Source of the DNA: Pokkaliibacter sp. MBI-7
GTDB taxonomy: Bacteria > Pseudomonadota > Gammaproteobacteria > Pseudomonadales > Balneatricaceae
DNA length: 64,000 nt
Reading direction: 5' to 3'
Assembly: GCF_029846635.1 (NCBI RefSeq)
Contig: NZ_JARVTG010000001.1
Coordinates: 186,001-250,000 of the forward strand
The notes under the pieces are model-generated. The model saw nothing but the letters and a program-made list of their open reading frames with translations, was not told where the DNA came from and did no database searches. Below, in pieces: positions 43,088 to 51,291 of the stretch (the stretch's first letter is position 1; each line of letters starts with the position of its first letter). The position numbers and the translations under genes are program-made.

Positions 43088-44380
43088 TTAGTTCAGGAAT
43101 GGTGACCAAGCAGGCTCACGTACATCGCCCGTGGCATCGGGCAAGCGATATTTGAAACGCCCATCCATGGAAACCACTGACAGCACACCCCGTCCCCCCT
43201 CCTTAGTGGCATAGATCACCATCGTACCGTTAGGAGCAATACTTGGAGACTCATCCAGTGTTGTATCTGTCAATGAGAAAACTCTTCCGTTCTGCAGATC
43301 AGTCACTGCAACGTGGAAGTTGGCTCCGCGCGACTCTCTGTGCACGGTTACCAGGAAACGACCGTCAGCACTCAACTTTCCTTTGGCATTGTAGTTACCA
43401 ACAAAAGTTAGCCTTTGTACGTCCTTAGTAAACACATTCATCTTATAAATCTGTGGCTGGCCACCGCGATCAGAAGTAAAGATCATACTCTGTCCGTCAG
43501 GCATCCAGCTCGGCTCAGTGTCGATTGCAAAATGGTTGGTCATTCGCTCCAACTGCAGCGTTTGCAAGTCAAACGTATAGATCTCAGGGTTACCGTCTTT
43601 AGACAACACAAGTGCCAGCTTACGGCCATCAGGTGACCAGCTCGGTGCGCCATTCAGCCCCGGGAAAGATTTAAGACGCTGACGCTGCCCGGTAGACAGG
43701 TCCTGGATATAAATTGCTGGGCGGCTTGTCTCAAAAGAAACATAGGCGAGACGTTTACCATCGCGTGACCACGCCGGAGACAGAATGGGCTCTCCAGATT
43801 CCAGAATTGTCCGCGGACGTGCACCATCTGCATCCGCAACGATCATACGGTAACTACCTTTGCCACCACCAAATTGCTGGGCGGAAACATAGGCAATACG
43901 CGTAGAGAAAGCACCACGAATACCTGTCAATTTTTCATAAATCTGATCACTGATGTAGTGAGCAATATCACGCAGATTGTTCATACCGCCATTTACCTGA
44001 CCGGACAGCACTCTCTGCTCACGTAAAACGTCATACAACTCAAATTCAGCATGATATTGACCGCCCGCCTGGGACAGTCGACCAATCACCAGATAGTCCT
44101 GTTTCAGAATGGACCAGTCGCGGTAGAAAATCTGACTCTGGTCATGTGGCCAGTTCAGCATCTTGCCTCTGTCCAGAGGATTGAACTGACCGCTACGCTG
44201 CAGGTCAGCTCCGACTATCTGGGCAATATCGTCGTTCAATGGCTGTCCTTGCCACTGAAAGGGAACAACCGCGATAGGTGTCGGGTTGTCCATACCCTTA
44301 GTAATTTCAATTGTCAGCTCAGCACGAGCCATACTGGCAAAGCAAAGAGCAACAAGCCCCAGCCACAACTTCTTCCACAT
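43088..44380 (-). CDS. tolB: Tol-Pal system protein TolB
   Basis: Periplasmic partner of Pal. It has 430 residues from the ATG at 44380, chosen because the signal peptide MWKKLWLGLVALCFASMARA then comes first and AGGTG lies upstream; the frame is open 13 codons further. Mature ELTIEITKGMDNPTPIAVV carries the N-terminal segment that in E. coli binds TolA. A small alpha/beta domain (about 25-160) is followed by a six-bladed propeller of SWSPDGRKLAL/SWMPDGQSMIFTSDRGG-type repeats (about 190-428). It follows tolA by 102 bases. Confidence 0.96.
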   Translation of the reverse strand: MWKKLWLGLVALCFASMARAELTIEITKGMDNPTPIAVVPFQWQGQPLNDDIAQIVGADLQRSGQFNPLDRGKMLNWPHDQSQIFYRDWSILKQDYLVIGRLSQAGGQYHAEFELYDVLREQRVLSGQVNGGMNNLRDIAHYISDQIYEKLTGIRGAFSTRIAYVSAQQFGGGKGSYRMIVADADGARPRTILESGEPILSPAWSRDGKRLAYVSFETSRPAIYIQDLSTGQRQRLKSFPGLNGAPSWSPDGRKLALVLSKDGNPEIYTFDLQTLQLERMTNHFAIDTEPSWMPDGQSMIFTSDRGGQPQIYKMNVFTKDVQRLTFVGNYNAKGKLSADGRFLVTVHRESRGANFHVAVTDLQNGRVFSLTDTTLDESPSIAPNGTMVIYATKEGGRGVLSVVSMDGRFKYRLPDATGDVREPAWSPFLN

Positions 44381-44482
44381 AGCTACACCTACTTTTGCAA
44401 AGTCAGTTCCAGCCACCACCGCAATCCATACTTATCGAGCAGGTTTGACAGGTTGAGCCCCGATCACTACCAGTACACCCTG

Positions 44483-45592
44483 CTACAATCTTAGATCACT
44501 AGGATTGAAGCACAGGTTAAAGCTACGGAAATTAGACTCAAATGCACTTCTGTCTAGCTTCTGCAACTCATCAAACTCGACCACCTTCCAGACCGCATTA
44601 ACAGCACTCTGGTCAAAAGCCGTGTTGCCACTGGAGTTAATCACCTTTACATCCACAACCTTGCCACTATCAATAAGGTTGATGCGCAACACTACAACCA
44701 TGTCATTACGAGCCGATGGCGGACGTGTCCATGCGCGACTCACCATTTCGTTGATGTAAGCCATCGCATCAGTCACTGACGCATCATCGCTGGACTCAGC
44801 GGTATTGAGCTCATCTTCGAGCGCTTTATCCAACTCCTGCTGACGCTTGGCTTGATCTGCTTTGCGCTTGGCGTCATCGGCTTTCTTTTTATCTTCCGCA
44901 GCCTTTTTCTTTGCTGCTTCATCTGCTTTCTTCTTGGCATCAGCCTGCTTTTTAGCTTCGGCGTCTGCCTTGGCTTTTGCATCAGCTGCAGCTTTGGCCT
45001 TGGCGTCTGCTTCAGCTTTTGCTTTCGCCTCCGCATCAGCTTTCGCTTTGGCCGCCTGATCAGCCTTCAACTTAGCATCAGCTTCAGCTTTCTTACGCGC
45101 ATCCGCTTCAGCCTGCTTTTTAGCTGCTTCATCCGCTTTACGCTGAGCATCTTCCGCAGCCTGCTTTTTAGCCTGATCTGCAGCTGCCTGGGCCTTCTTC
45201 TTCTCTTCAGCCACTTTTTCAGCTTCAGCCTCAGCTTTTTCCTGAGCTTGCTGCTGAGCCTTCTGCTGATCTTCTAACTCTCGTTTGGCCTGCTCTTCAG
45301 CCGCACGCTTTTCATCTTCAATACGCTGCGTTTCTTCAGCTTTGTGCTTTTCCTGCTCAACATCCTTGGCTTTGTCTGCCAAGCGCTGCTTGTCTGGTTG
45401 CTTTTTCGACTTACCCTGGCTTAGAGCCTTGAGATCAATCACCTCTGCCTTGACATAGCGAGGCGTCATTTGTTGTGGACGAGACTCATAAGTAAAAGCC
45501 CAGTTCACTACAAAGGCACCGATAATCAAGACATGCAGAAGGATTGCCAGGACAGTAGGCGTGAAATACGAACGGCTAGAAAATATCCTCAC
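44483..45592 (-). CDS. tolA: Tol-Pal system protein TolA
   Basis: Inner-membrane protein that spans the periplasm and pulls on TolB-Pal using the proton motive force through TolQR. It has 369 residues. One membrane helix (about 12-34, with the conserved SHLS-type site represented by LLHVLIIGAF) is followed by a long helical rod (about 60-270) of lysine, alanine and glutamate repeats of the KADAEAKAKAE kind. The C-terminal domain (275-369) contains AWTRPPSARNDMVVVLRINL. The repeats make the DNA from about 44820 to 45330 internally repetitive, so length variation by slippage is plausible. It begins four bases after tolR. Confidence 0.95.
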   Translation of the reverse strand: MRIFSSRSYFTPTVLAILLHVLIIGAFVVNWAFTYESRPQQMTPRYVKAEVIDLKALSQGKSKKQPDKQRLADKAKDVEQEKHKAEETQRIEDEKRAAEEQAKRELEDQQKAQQQAQEKAEAEAEKVAEEKKKAQAAADQAKKQAAEDAQRKADEAAKKQAEADARKKAEADAKLKADQAAKAKADAEAKAKAEADAKAKAAADAKAKADAEAKKQADAKKKADEAAKKKAAEDKKKADDAKRKADQAKRQQELDKALEDELNTAESSDDASVTDAMAYINEMVSRAWTRPPSARNDMVVVLRINLIDSGKVVDVKVINSSGNTAFDQSAVNAVWKVVEFDELQKLDRSAFESNFRSFNLCFNPSDLRL

Positions 45593-45596
45593 AGTA

Positions 45597-46010
45597 TCAG
45601 GGCTCTGTCACCAGACCTACAGTTCCTGCTCCAGCCTCCTGCAAAGCCACCATCAGCTCCACTACCTGGCTATAAGCGACCTTTTTATCCCCTCTCACCA
45701 ACACCTTGGTCTTTGGTTGCTGAGCGAGGATTTTACCTACCTGTTCCTGAATCAGAGGCAAGCCAACAGGATCGGTGTCCTTACCTCCATGACTGAGAAA
45801 ATAGAGGCCATCAGCATTTACAGTAACGACTATCGGCTCCTGATTTTGCTCAGTTTCCACAGGATCTGCCGGCGCCTTGGGAAGCTCAACAGAGATACCC
45901 TGAGTCAGCATGGGCGCTGTGACCATAAAGATAACCAACAGCACCATCATTACGTCGATATAGGGTACTACGTTCATCTCCGCGTTAAGGCGGCGCTCAC
46001 GACGTGCCAT
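45597..46010 (-). CDS. tolR: Tol-Pal system protein TolR
   Basis: ExbD-like proton-channel subunit of the Tol motor. It has 137 residues. One membrane helix (about 17-36) carries the essential aspartate D19 in NVVPYIDVMMVLLVIFM. The periplasmic domain ends in a helix with KVAYSQVVELMVALQEAG. It is spaced 5 bases from tolQ and 4 from tolA, so tightly co-translated. Confidence 0.96.
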   Translation of the reverse strand: MARRERRLNAEMNVVPYIDVMMVLLVIFMVTAPMLTQGISVELPKAPADPVETEQNQEPIVVTVNADGLYFLSHGGKDTDPVGLPLIQEQVGKILAQQPKTKVLVRGDKKVAYSQVVELMVALQEAGAGTVGLVTEP

Positions 46011-46015
46011 AACGC

Positions 46016-46702
46016 TTAACCATCCATTGTGTGAAGTTTGCGATAAAGAATCGCACTGAACTCATCAGCGAACGTTTCGTAATGATTGAGCAGACGATCA
46101 ACCTGGGCACTATAACGGTTGTAGGCTACCACAGCCGGGATGGCTGCAAACAAGCCAATCGCGGTTGCGATCAACGCTTCAGCAATGCCGGGCGCAACCG
46201 TTGCCAGAGTTGCCTGCTGCACATTGGAGAGGCCGATAAACGCATTCATGATTCCCCACACTGTACCGAACAGACCAATGTATGGGCTTACAGAACCCAC
46301 AGTAGCCAGGAAGGGTAAATGAATTTCCAGTTTATCCTGCTCTTTGGATACAGCGACTTTCAACGCACGCTGCACACCCTGCATGACAATTTCAGGGTCG
46401 ACGCCAGGCTGCTGACGCATGCGAGAGAACTCTTTGATACCTGATGAGAAAATATTTTCCACACCATTATCCGGATCCTGATTAGCCGCCACTTCGCGGT
46501 ATAGACGACTCAGATCCATTCCGGACCAGAAGCGATCTTCAAATTCAACCAGAGCCTTACGTGAGCTGCCAAGAACAGCACGCCTCTGGAATATAACTAT
46601 CCAGGAAAGGCAAGATGCCAGAAGCAAGGCCAACATCACGATCTGAACCAGTACGCTCGCATTAGATACGAGACCCCATACCGACATATGCTGTTCGGCC
46701 AC
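46016..46702 (-). CDS. tolQ: Tol-Pal system protein TolQ
   Basis: ExbB-like proton-channel subunit of the Tol motor with three membrane helices in 228 residues: about 15-37, 135-160 and 168-192. The last two contain the conserved LATVGSVSPYIGLFGTVWGIMN and ATVAPGIAEALIATAIGLFAAIPAVVAYN, where the polar threonines of the channel lie. It is the first tol gene here; the thioesterase gene ybgC that often precedes it is absent, and a DksA-like gene lies 156 bases upstream instead. Confidence 0.96.
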   Translation of the reverse strand: MAEQHMSVWGLVSNASVLVQIVMLALLLASCLSWIVIFQRRAVLGSSRKALVEFEDRFWSGMDLSRLYREVAANQDPDNGVENIFSSGIKEFSRMRQQPGVDPEIVMQGVQRALKVAVSKEQDKLEIHLPFLATVGSVSPYIGLFGTVWGIMNAFIGLSNVQQATLATVAPGIAEALIATAIGLFAAIPAVVAYNRYSAQVDRLLNHYETFADEFSAILYRKLHTMDG

Positions 46703-46857
46703 TCAATGATCTCCTGGGATTAAAAAGGAAATGTAAGACTAAAGGATTTACCCGATGATGAATACAGGCTGTCATTTTGCAGCCGCAATAATTTTTTTCA
46801 AATTATTACGTCATAGTACCTTGGTACCAGAGCGCGCAAAGCATAGAGAGTGATGCA

Positions 46858-47220
46858 TCAAAAGAAAAGAGGGGGAATAGCCAATATTTTTTGCCTGTGA
46901 TGATCATTTTTTTTGTCATAACATGCACACTGATTGCAATATTTTGTCAAAGGTTGACTAAGCAGCCTCTCAGGTTCAATGTCCGCACCGCAGCACTGAC
47001 ACACACCGTACTCCCCTTCCTCAATCAGCTCGAGCGCCTCCTGCACCTGTCTTAACTCCAACATACAATCTTTAACAGAGGCTAATTGAAAGCCAGCTTT
47101 GCTACTTACATACCCCTCAAGATCAGACTCCAGACCTGTAAGCTGCCTTATCAGCAGTCGATACCTGTCCAGCAAGGAGCGCTGCAGATCCAGGATATGG
47201 GAGGTTGTCAGTCCAGCCAT
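46858..47220 (-). CDS. DksA/TraR-family zinc-finger protein
   Basis: A small DksA/TraR-like protein of 120 residues from the ATG at 47220; a TTG five codons earlier is rejected because it overlaps the GGGGAAG ribosome site. The N-terminal 70 residues are two helices of a coiled coil (LQRSLLDRYRLLIRQL, VKDCMLELRQVQEALELIEEG). The C4 zinc finger uses C74, C77, C95 and C98 in GVCQCCGADIEPERLLSQP...YCNQC, the family signature. True DksA has an acidic DxxDxA tip; none is seen here, so ppGpp-type action on RNA polymerase is uncertain. It sits between ruvB and tolQ, where ybgC is common. Confidence 0.85.
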   Translation of the reverse strand: MAGLTTSHILDLQRSLLDRYRLLIRQLTGLESDLEGYVSSKAGFQLASVKDCMLELRQVQEALELIEEGEYGVCQCCGADIEPERLLSQPLTKYCNQCACYDKKNDHHRQKILAIPPLFF

Positions 47221-47372
47221 CTTCGTCTTCCCCAACGAAATAGTGACAACCTAGTCTACTGATCACCTCTGTTCTGGCGTTGATTTAGATCAGTCATCCC
47301 TAGCGACCACAACCATACCTGACAGCAACAAACATACAGGCTGACAAAAGCTTTTGCTTAATACTCGCCCAT

Positions 47373-48401
47373 TCAGCCAGCTGGCGGCCTCTCCAGACCG
47401 AAATGCTGATAGGCACGATCCGTCGCCATTCGCCCACGAGCAGTCCGAATAATAAATCCCTGCTGAATCAGGTAGGGCTCAAGTACATCTTCAATGGTGT
47501 CGCGCTCTTCACTGATCGCAGCAGCCATACTATCAACACCCACCGGCCCACCAGAGAAGTGCTCGATCATGGTCAGCAATAGCCTTCTATCCATATGATC
47601 AAACCCTTCCCTATCCACATTCAGCATATCCAACGCCTGCTCTGCAACTACGCCGGATATCTGACCATCGTGCCGGACCTCAGCAAAATCCCGCACTCGT
47701 CGTAGCAGCCGGTTGGCGATACGCGGCGTTCCACGGGAACGGCGCGCGATCTCAAACGCTCCCTGCTCCTCGATTTGCACTCCCAAGAGCGACGCAGAAC
47801 GAGTAACAATATGAGTCAGATCCTTTACGTTATAAAACTCAAGACGTTGAACTATTCCAAAGCGATCACGCAAAGGAGAGGTCAGCAACCCTGCCCGAGT
47901 AGTAGCACCAATCAAGGTAAAGGGCGGGAGATCCAGTTTAATGGAGCGCGCTGCAGGCCCCTCACCGATCATAATATCCAGCTGATAGTCCTCCATGGCG
48001 GGATAGAGCACTTCTTCTACTGCAGGACTCAAGCGATGAATCTCATCGATAAATAACACATCCATCGGCTCAAGATTGGTCAGAAGCGCAGCAAGATCAC
48101 CTGCTCGCTCCAACACCGGCCCAGAAGTGGTGCGTATGTTTACGCCCATTTCATTGGCAATAATATTGGCCAGTGTTGTTTTACCCAAACCTGGCGGACC
48201 AAACACTAACGTATGATCCAATGCCTCTGGCTGATTAGTAGCAGCCTGACGCTTCTTCGCTGCCTGGATAAAAATTTCCATCTGTTCGCGAACCGGCTGC
48301 TGCCCAACGTAATCAGCCAGCGTTTTTGGACGAATCGCCCGATCCTGCCAGTCCTCTCCCTGCTTCGGAGCAGGACTTATAAAGCGATCAACTTCTATCA
48401 T
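47373..48401 (-). CDS. ruvB: Holliday junction branch-migration ATPase RuvB
   Basis: Hexameric AAA+ motor that drives branch migration with RuvA. It has 342 residues. Walker A GPPGLGKTT is at 68-76, Walker B FIDEIHRL at 117-124, sensor 1 IGATTRAGLL and sensor 2 near ARRSRGTPRIANRLLRRVRD, which holds the arginine contact. A C-terminal winged helix (about 260-335) binds DNA. It follows ruvA by 57 bases. Confidence 0.97.
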   Translation of the reverse strand: MIEVDRFISPAPKQGEDWQDRAIRPKTLADYVGQQPVREQMEIFIQAAKKRQAATNQPEALDHTLVFGPPGLGKTTLANIIANEMGVNIRTTSGPVLERAGDLAALLTNLEPMDVLFIDEIHRLSPAVEEVLYPAMEDYQLDIMIGEGPAARSIKLDLPPFTLIGATTRAGLLTSPLRDRFGIVQRLEFYNVKDLTHIVTRSASLLGVQIEEQGAFEIARRSRGTPRIANRLLRRVRDFAEVRHDGQISGVVAEQALDMLNVDREGFDHMDRRLLLTMIEHFSGGPVGVDSMAAAISEERDTIEDVLEPYLIQQGFIIRTARGRMATDRAYQHFGLERPPAG

Positions 48402-48458
48402 GCAATTCTCGCCTAACTCGCCAACGGCATATCAATCCAAACTCACGCAACATTCGAC

Positions 48459-49088
48459 TCAGCGACCCACCATGGACTTCAATGCCAGCTTAAGCAGACT
48501 TTCAACACTGACACCCTGTCCACTCAGCTCTTTATCTGCCTGCATGACTGCCTTACTCGCTTCAGCAGGCTTATAACCCAATGCCAGTAGAGCTTGCTCT
48601 GCCTCAAGGCGAACGTCTGCAACTGCAGGAGCGCCAGGAAGCACTCCACCCGTCAATGTAAAGTCCGCAATGTCACTCCCCTGCCAGGAGCCCAACCGGT
48701 CACGTAACTCAACCAGCAGTCTTTCAGCTGTCTTTTTACCAACACCGGGCACCTTGATTAAGCGTGCAATATCACCCTCCGCAACACTGCGCACCAGCTC
48801 TTTCACTTCAAGAGATGAGAGAATGGCTAACGCCAGCTTCGGACCAACACCATTTGCTTTGATCAGGATACGAAAAACATCACGCTCACCGCGATCGATA
48901 AATCCAAACAGGTGATGCGCATCCTCACGAATAACCTGGTGAGTAAACAGAACGACTTTCTTTCCTCGTTCAGGCAAGCGAAAGTGAGTTTGCATACTGG
49001 CTTCAACTTCATAGCCTACCCCCCCCACATCCAACAACAGTGCCGGTGGAGCTTTCTCCAGCAGTACACCTTCAAGGCGCCCGATCAT
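48459..49088 (-). CDS. ruvA: Holliday junction-binding protein RuvA
   Basis: Tetrameric junction binder that loads RuvB. It has 209 residues: an OB-fold domain (about 1-64, MIGRLEGVLLEKAPPALLLDVGGVGYEV), a helix-hairpin-helix domain with two HhH motifs (KANGVGPKLALAIL and KVPGVGKKTAERLLVEL, about 70-140), a flexible linker and the RuvB-binding domain III (about 160-209). It follows the TRIC-family gene by 21 bases. Confidence 0.97.
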   Translation of the reverse strand: MIGRLEGVLLEKAPPALLLDVGGVGYEVEASMQTHFRLPERGKKVVLFTHQVIREDAHHLFGFIDRGERDVFRILIKANGVGPKLALAILSSLEVKELVRSVAEGDIARLIKVPGVGKKTAERLLVELRDRLGSWQGSDIADFTLTGGVLPGAPAVADVRLEAEQALLALGYKPAEASKAVMQADKELSGQGVSVESLLKLALKSMVGR

Positions 49089-49109
49089 TTTGCTTCTCCA
49101 TATGTTGAC

Positions 49110-49739
49110 TCAGGTCCGGGGCAGGGTCCGCATGAAACGGGGCAAACACAGATCCCAGCGCAGCGCTGCCAGACGCAATATCAACACAACCAGCATCGCC
49201 AACCATGGAAATACGCGCTCATCCAGCCCCCAGGCCTGTAAAACGAGATACACAACCGCACCCACAATGGCAGCCGTAGCATAAATTTCTCTATGAAAAA
49301 TCAAGGGAATTTCATTTGCCAGTAAGTCGCGAATCACACCACCGACACAGCCTGTCATGACAGCGGTCACTATAACGATAAGCGGTGAAAACCCCATGTG
49401 CGCCGCCTGATCAGCACCCAGCACGGTAAAAACCGCCAGCCCGATAGCATCCGCTACTGCCAGCGCCCCAACGGGGAAGCACCAAAAACGCGTGAACATA
49501 AAGGTAAAGGTGCCGCCCGCCAAAGCCAGCCAGATGTAGGTATTATCCTTTACCCAGTTAACCGGCAGGTTTCCCATCAGCAGATCTCGTAATGTCCCCC
49601 CTCCCGTCGCGGTTACTATCGAAAATACCAGCACACCGAAAAGGTCGAGGCTCTTTTCTTCACCACGCAGGGCACCAGCCATGGCAAAAACGACTATGCC
49701 GAAATAGTCCAGAGACTGCAGAATAACCTCCGCGCTCAC
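49110..49739 (-). CDS. TRIC-family (UPF0126, YicG-like) membrane protein
   Basis: A seven-helix membrane protein of 209 residues built from two UPF0126 repeats, the fold of TRIC potassium channels; bacterial members such as YicG may conduct ions or transport glycine, unproved here. The repeats carry GIVVFAMAGALRGEEKSLDLFGVLVF and TATGGGTLRDLLMGN in the first half and GLAVFTVLGA and TGCVGGVIRDLLANEIPL in the second. The start is GTG at 49739, overlapping the ruvC stop in GTGA with AGGGAGGGT just upstream. It sits between ruvC and ruvA, which are usually adjacent. Confidence 0.9.
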   Translation of the reverse strand: MSAEVILQSLDYFGIVVFAMAGALRGEEKSLDLFGVLVFSIVTATGGGTLRDLLMGNLPVNWVKDNTYIWLALAGGTFTFMFTRFWCFPVGALAVADAIGLAVFTVLGADQAAHMGFSPLIVIVTAVMTGCVGGVIRDLLANEIPLIFHREIYATAAIVGAVVYLVLQAWGLDERVFPWLAMLVVLILRLAALRWDLCLPRFMRTLPRT

Positions 49740-50260
49740 CCACGCACCCTCCCTGTATATGAACGAAGCTGCTGCTCCTGAATACGAGTCACTGAGGCAG
49801 AACGATGGGCATGGCAAATGGCGATACCCAAAGCATCCGCAGCATCCGCCTGAGGCAAGCCCGGCAATTTCAGCAAGGCCATTACCATATGCTGGACCTG
49901 CACCTTGTCAGCGGAACCTTTGCCGACCACAGCCTGCTTTACTTCCTTGGCTGCATATTCCGCCACAGTCAGACCATGACTGGCCAACGTGACAATAGCC
50001 ACACCTCGCGCCTGCCCCAACTTAAGAGCAGAATCGGCATTGCGTGCCATAAATACTCGCTCTATCGCTGCCTCATCAGGTTTATGCCAGGCAACGAGTT
50101 CATGCAATGCATCCTGAATCTGTTTGAGGCGAAGAGGTAATCCCTCAGCGGTGATTCGTACACAGCCGCTGGCAACATAACTTAGCCGCCCCGCCTCGAA
50201 GCGAATAACACCATATCCAGTAATGCGAGAGCCGGGATCAATCCCGATAATAACGGACAT
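49736..50260 (-). CDS. ruvC: Holliday junction resolvase RuvC
   Basis: Metal-dependent endonuclease that cuts Holliday junctions bound by RuvAB. It has 174 residues. The four acidic catalytic residues are D8 (GIDPGS), E67 (AAIERVF), D139 and D142 (QADAADALG), each one on from the E. coli positions. MARNADSALKLGQARG is the conserved region after E67. It overlaps the next gene by four bases. Confidence 0.97.
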   Translation of the reverse strand: MSVIIGIDPGSRITGYGVIRFEAGRLSYVASGCVRITAEGLPLRLKQIQDALHELVAWHKPDEAAIERVFMARNADSALKLGQARGVAIVTLASHGLTVAEYAAKEVKQAVVGKGSADKVQVQHMVMALLKLPGLPQADAADALGIAICHAHRSASVTRIQEQQLRSYTGRVRG

Positions 50261-50341
50261 ATCTAACTCAACTGATCAACTGCGGCCATCATAGGCATTT
50301 CGCAAAATACTGTATATACATACAAATAAAATTGACAGCAC

Positions 50342-50373
50342 AAAAACCAGAACAGCGGCCTATGCCGCTGCTC
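50342..50373 (-). terminator. Terminator of yebC
   Basis: CAGCGGC (50353-50359) with GCCGCTG (50364-50370) around a CTAT loop, extended by outer AGA/TCT pairs. On the minus strand TTTTTG follows shortly after. It lies 42 bases past the yebC stop and may partly separate ruvC expression. Confidence 0.7.
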
Positions 50374-50414
50374 TGGTATTCAAGTATCGATGTAGAGAAA
50401 ACCCGATCTTCAGG

Positions 50415-51149
50415 CTACTGCATAGCCTCTTCTGGAATCTCAGCATTGTGGAAGACATTCTGCACATCATCCAGATCCTCCAGAATATCGATCAGTTTGA
50501 CAATCTTGATACCTGTATCGACATCCAGCTCGGCACTGGTACTGGGAATCATGGCTACCTCTGCCATCTCAGCCTGATAACCAGCAGCCTGCAGAGCATC
50601 CCTGACATTGAGATATTCATTGGCGTCGGTAAAGACATCAATTGAGCCGTCCTCATTGGCTACCACATCATCAGCACCCACCTCTAACGCAGCCTCAATC
50701 AAGGCATCTTCATCGACATTAACAAAGGTCAGCTGCCCCTTTTTGTCGAACAGGTAGGACACTGAGCCATTGGTCCCCAGATTCCCGCCCACCTTGGTGA
50801 ACGCGGCACGCACATTCGCTACGGTACGATTGATGTTATCTGTCATACACTCAACCAGCACTGCAACACCGCCTGGGCCGTAACCTTCATAGGTCAGCTC
50901 ATCGTAATTTTCTTCATTGCCGGCACCCGCCCCCCGGGAGATGGCTTTATCGATGGTGTCACGCTTCATGTTGGCAACCAGTGCCTTGTCCATCGCCGCC
51001 CGTAATCGTGGGTTATCAGCAGGATCAGCACTACCATGTTTGGCAGCAACAGTTAACTCACGAATGATTTTGGTAAATACTTTGCCCTTCTTGGCATCTT
51101 GACGGGCCTTGCGGTGCTTAATGTTGGCCCACTTACTATGACCTGCCAT
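50415..51149 (-). CDS. yebC: YebC/PmpR family translation or transcription regulator
   Basis: YebC-family protein of 244 residues, the usual length. The start MAGHSKWANIKHRKARQDAKKGKVFTKI is the strongly conserved family N-terminus. NLGTNGSVSYLFDKKGQL and MIPSTSAELD follow the domain III pattern. Members have been described as DNA-binding regulators (PmpR represses the PQS regulator) and more recently as translation factors that relieve ribosome stalling at prolines. Which applies here is not visible. It lies between aspS and ruvC, as in pseudomonads. Confidence 0.95.
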   Translation of the reverse strand: MAGHSKWANIKHRKARQDAKKGKVFTKIIRELTVAAKHGSADPADNPRLRAAMDKALVANMKRDTIDKAISRGAGAGNEENYDELTYEGYGPGGVAVLVECMTDNINRTVANVRAAFTKVGGNLGTNGSVSYLFDKKGQLTFVNVDEDALIEAALEVGADDVVANEDGSIDVFTDANEYLNVRDALQAAGYQAEMAEVAMIPSTSAELDVDTGIKIVKLIDILEDLDDVQNVFHNAEIPEEAMQ

Positions 51150-51206
51150 AACACTACCCCTATTCTGATCCGGACACCCACACAGCCATCCAGACGTATA
51201 AATGCA

Positions 51207-51226
51207 GAGAGGGCTTACGCCCTCTC
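51207..51226 (-). terminator. Hairpin after aspS, possible terminator
   Basis: GAGAGGGC (51207-51214) pairs with GCCCTCTC (51219-51226) around TTAC, 65 bases past the aspS stop. The following minus-strand sequence is only moderately T-rich, so read-through to yebC is likely. Confidence 0.5.
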
Positions 51227-51291
51227 CTTGAAACTACCCAGCCATACAGCCATGGCCCGGTTTGCATCAAACCTGACCGGTGACCAGAGAC

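Noticed and set aside
44852..45277. 141-codon frame opposite tolA that looks like a hydrophobic membrane protein
   Set aside because: It is the complement of lysine/alanine-rich repeats, which always gives phenylalanine-, leucine- and serine-rich shadows.
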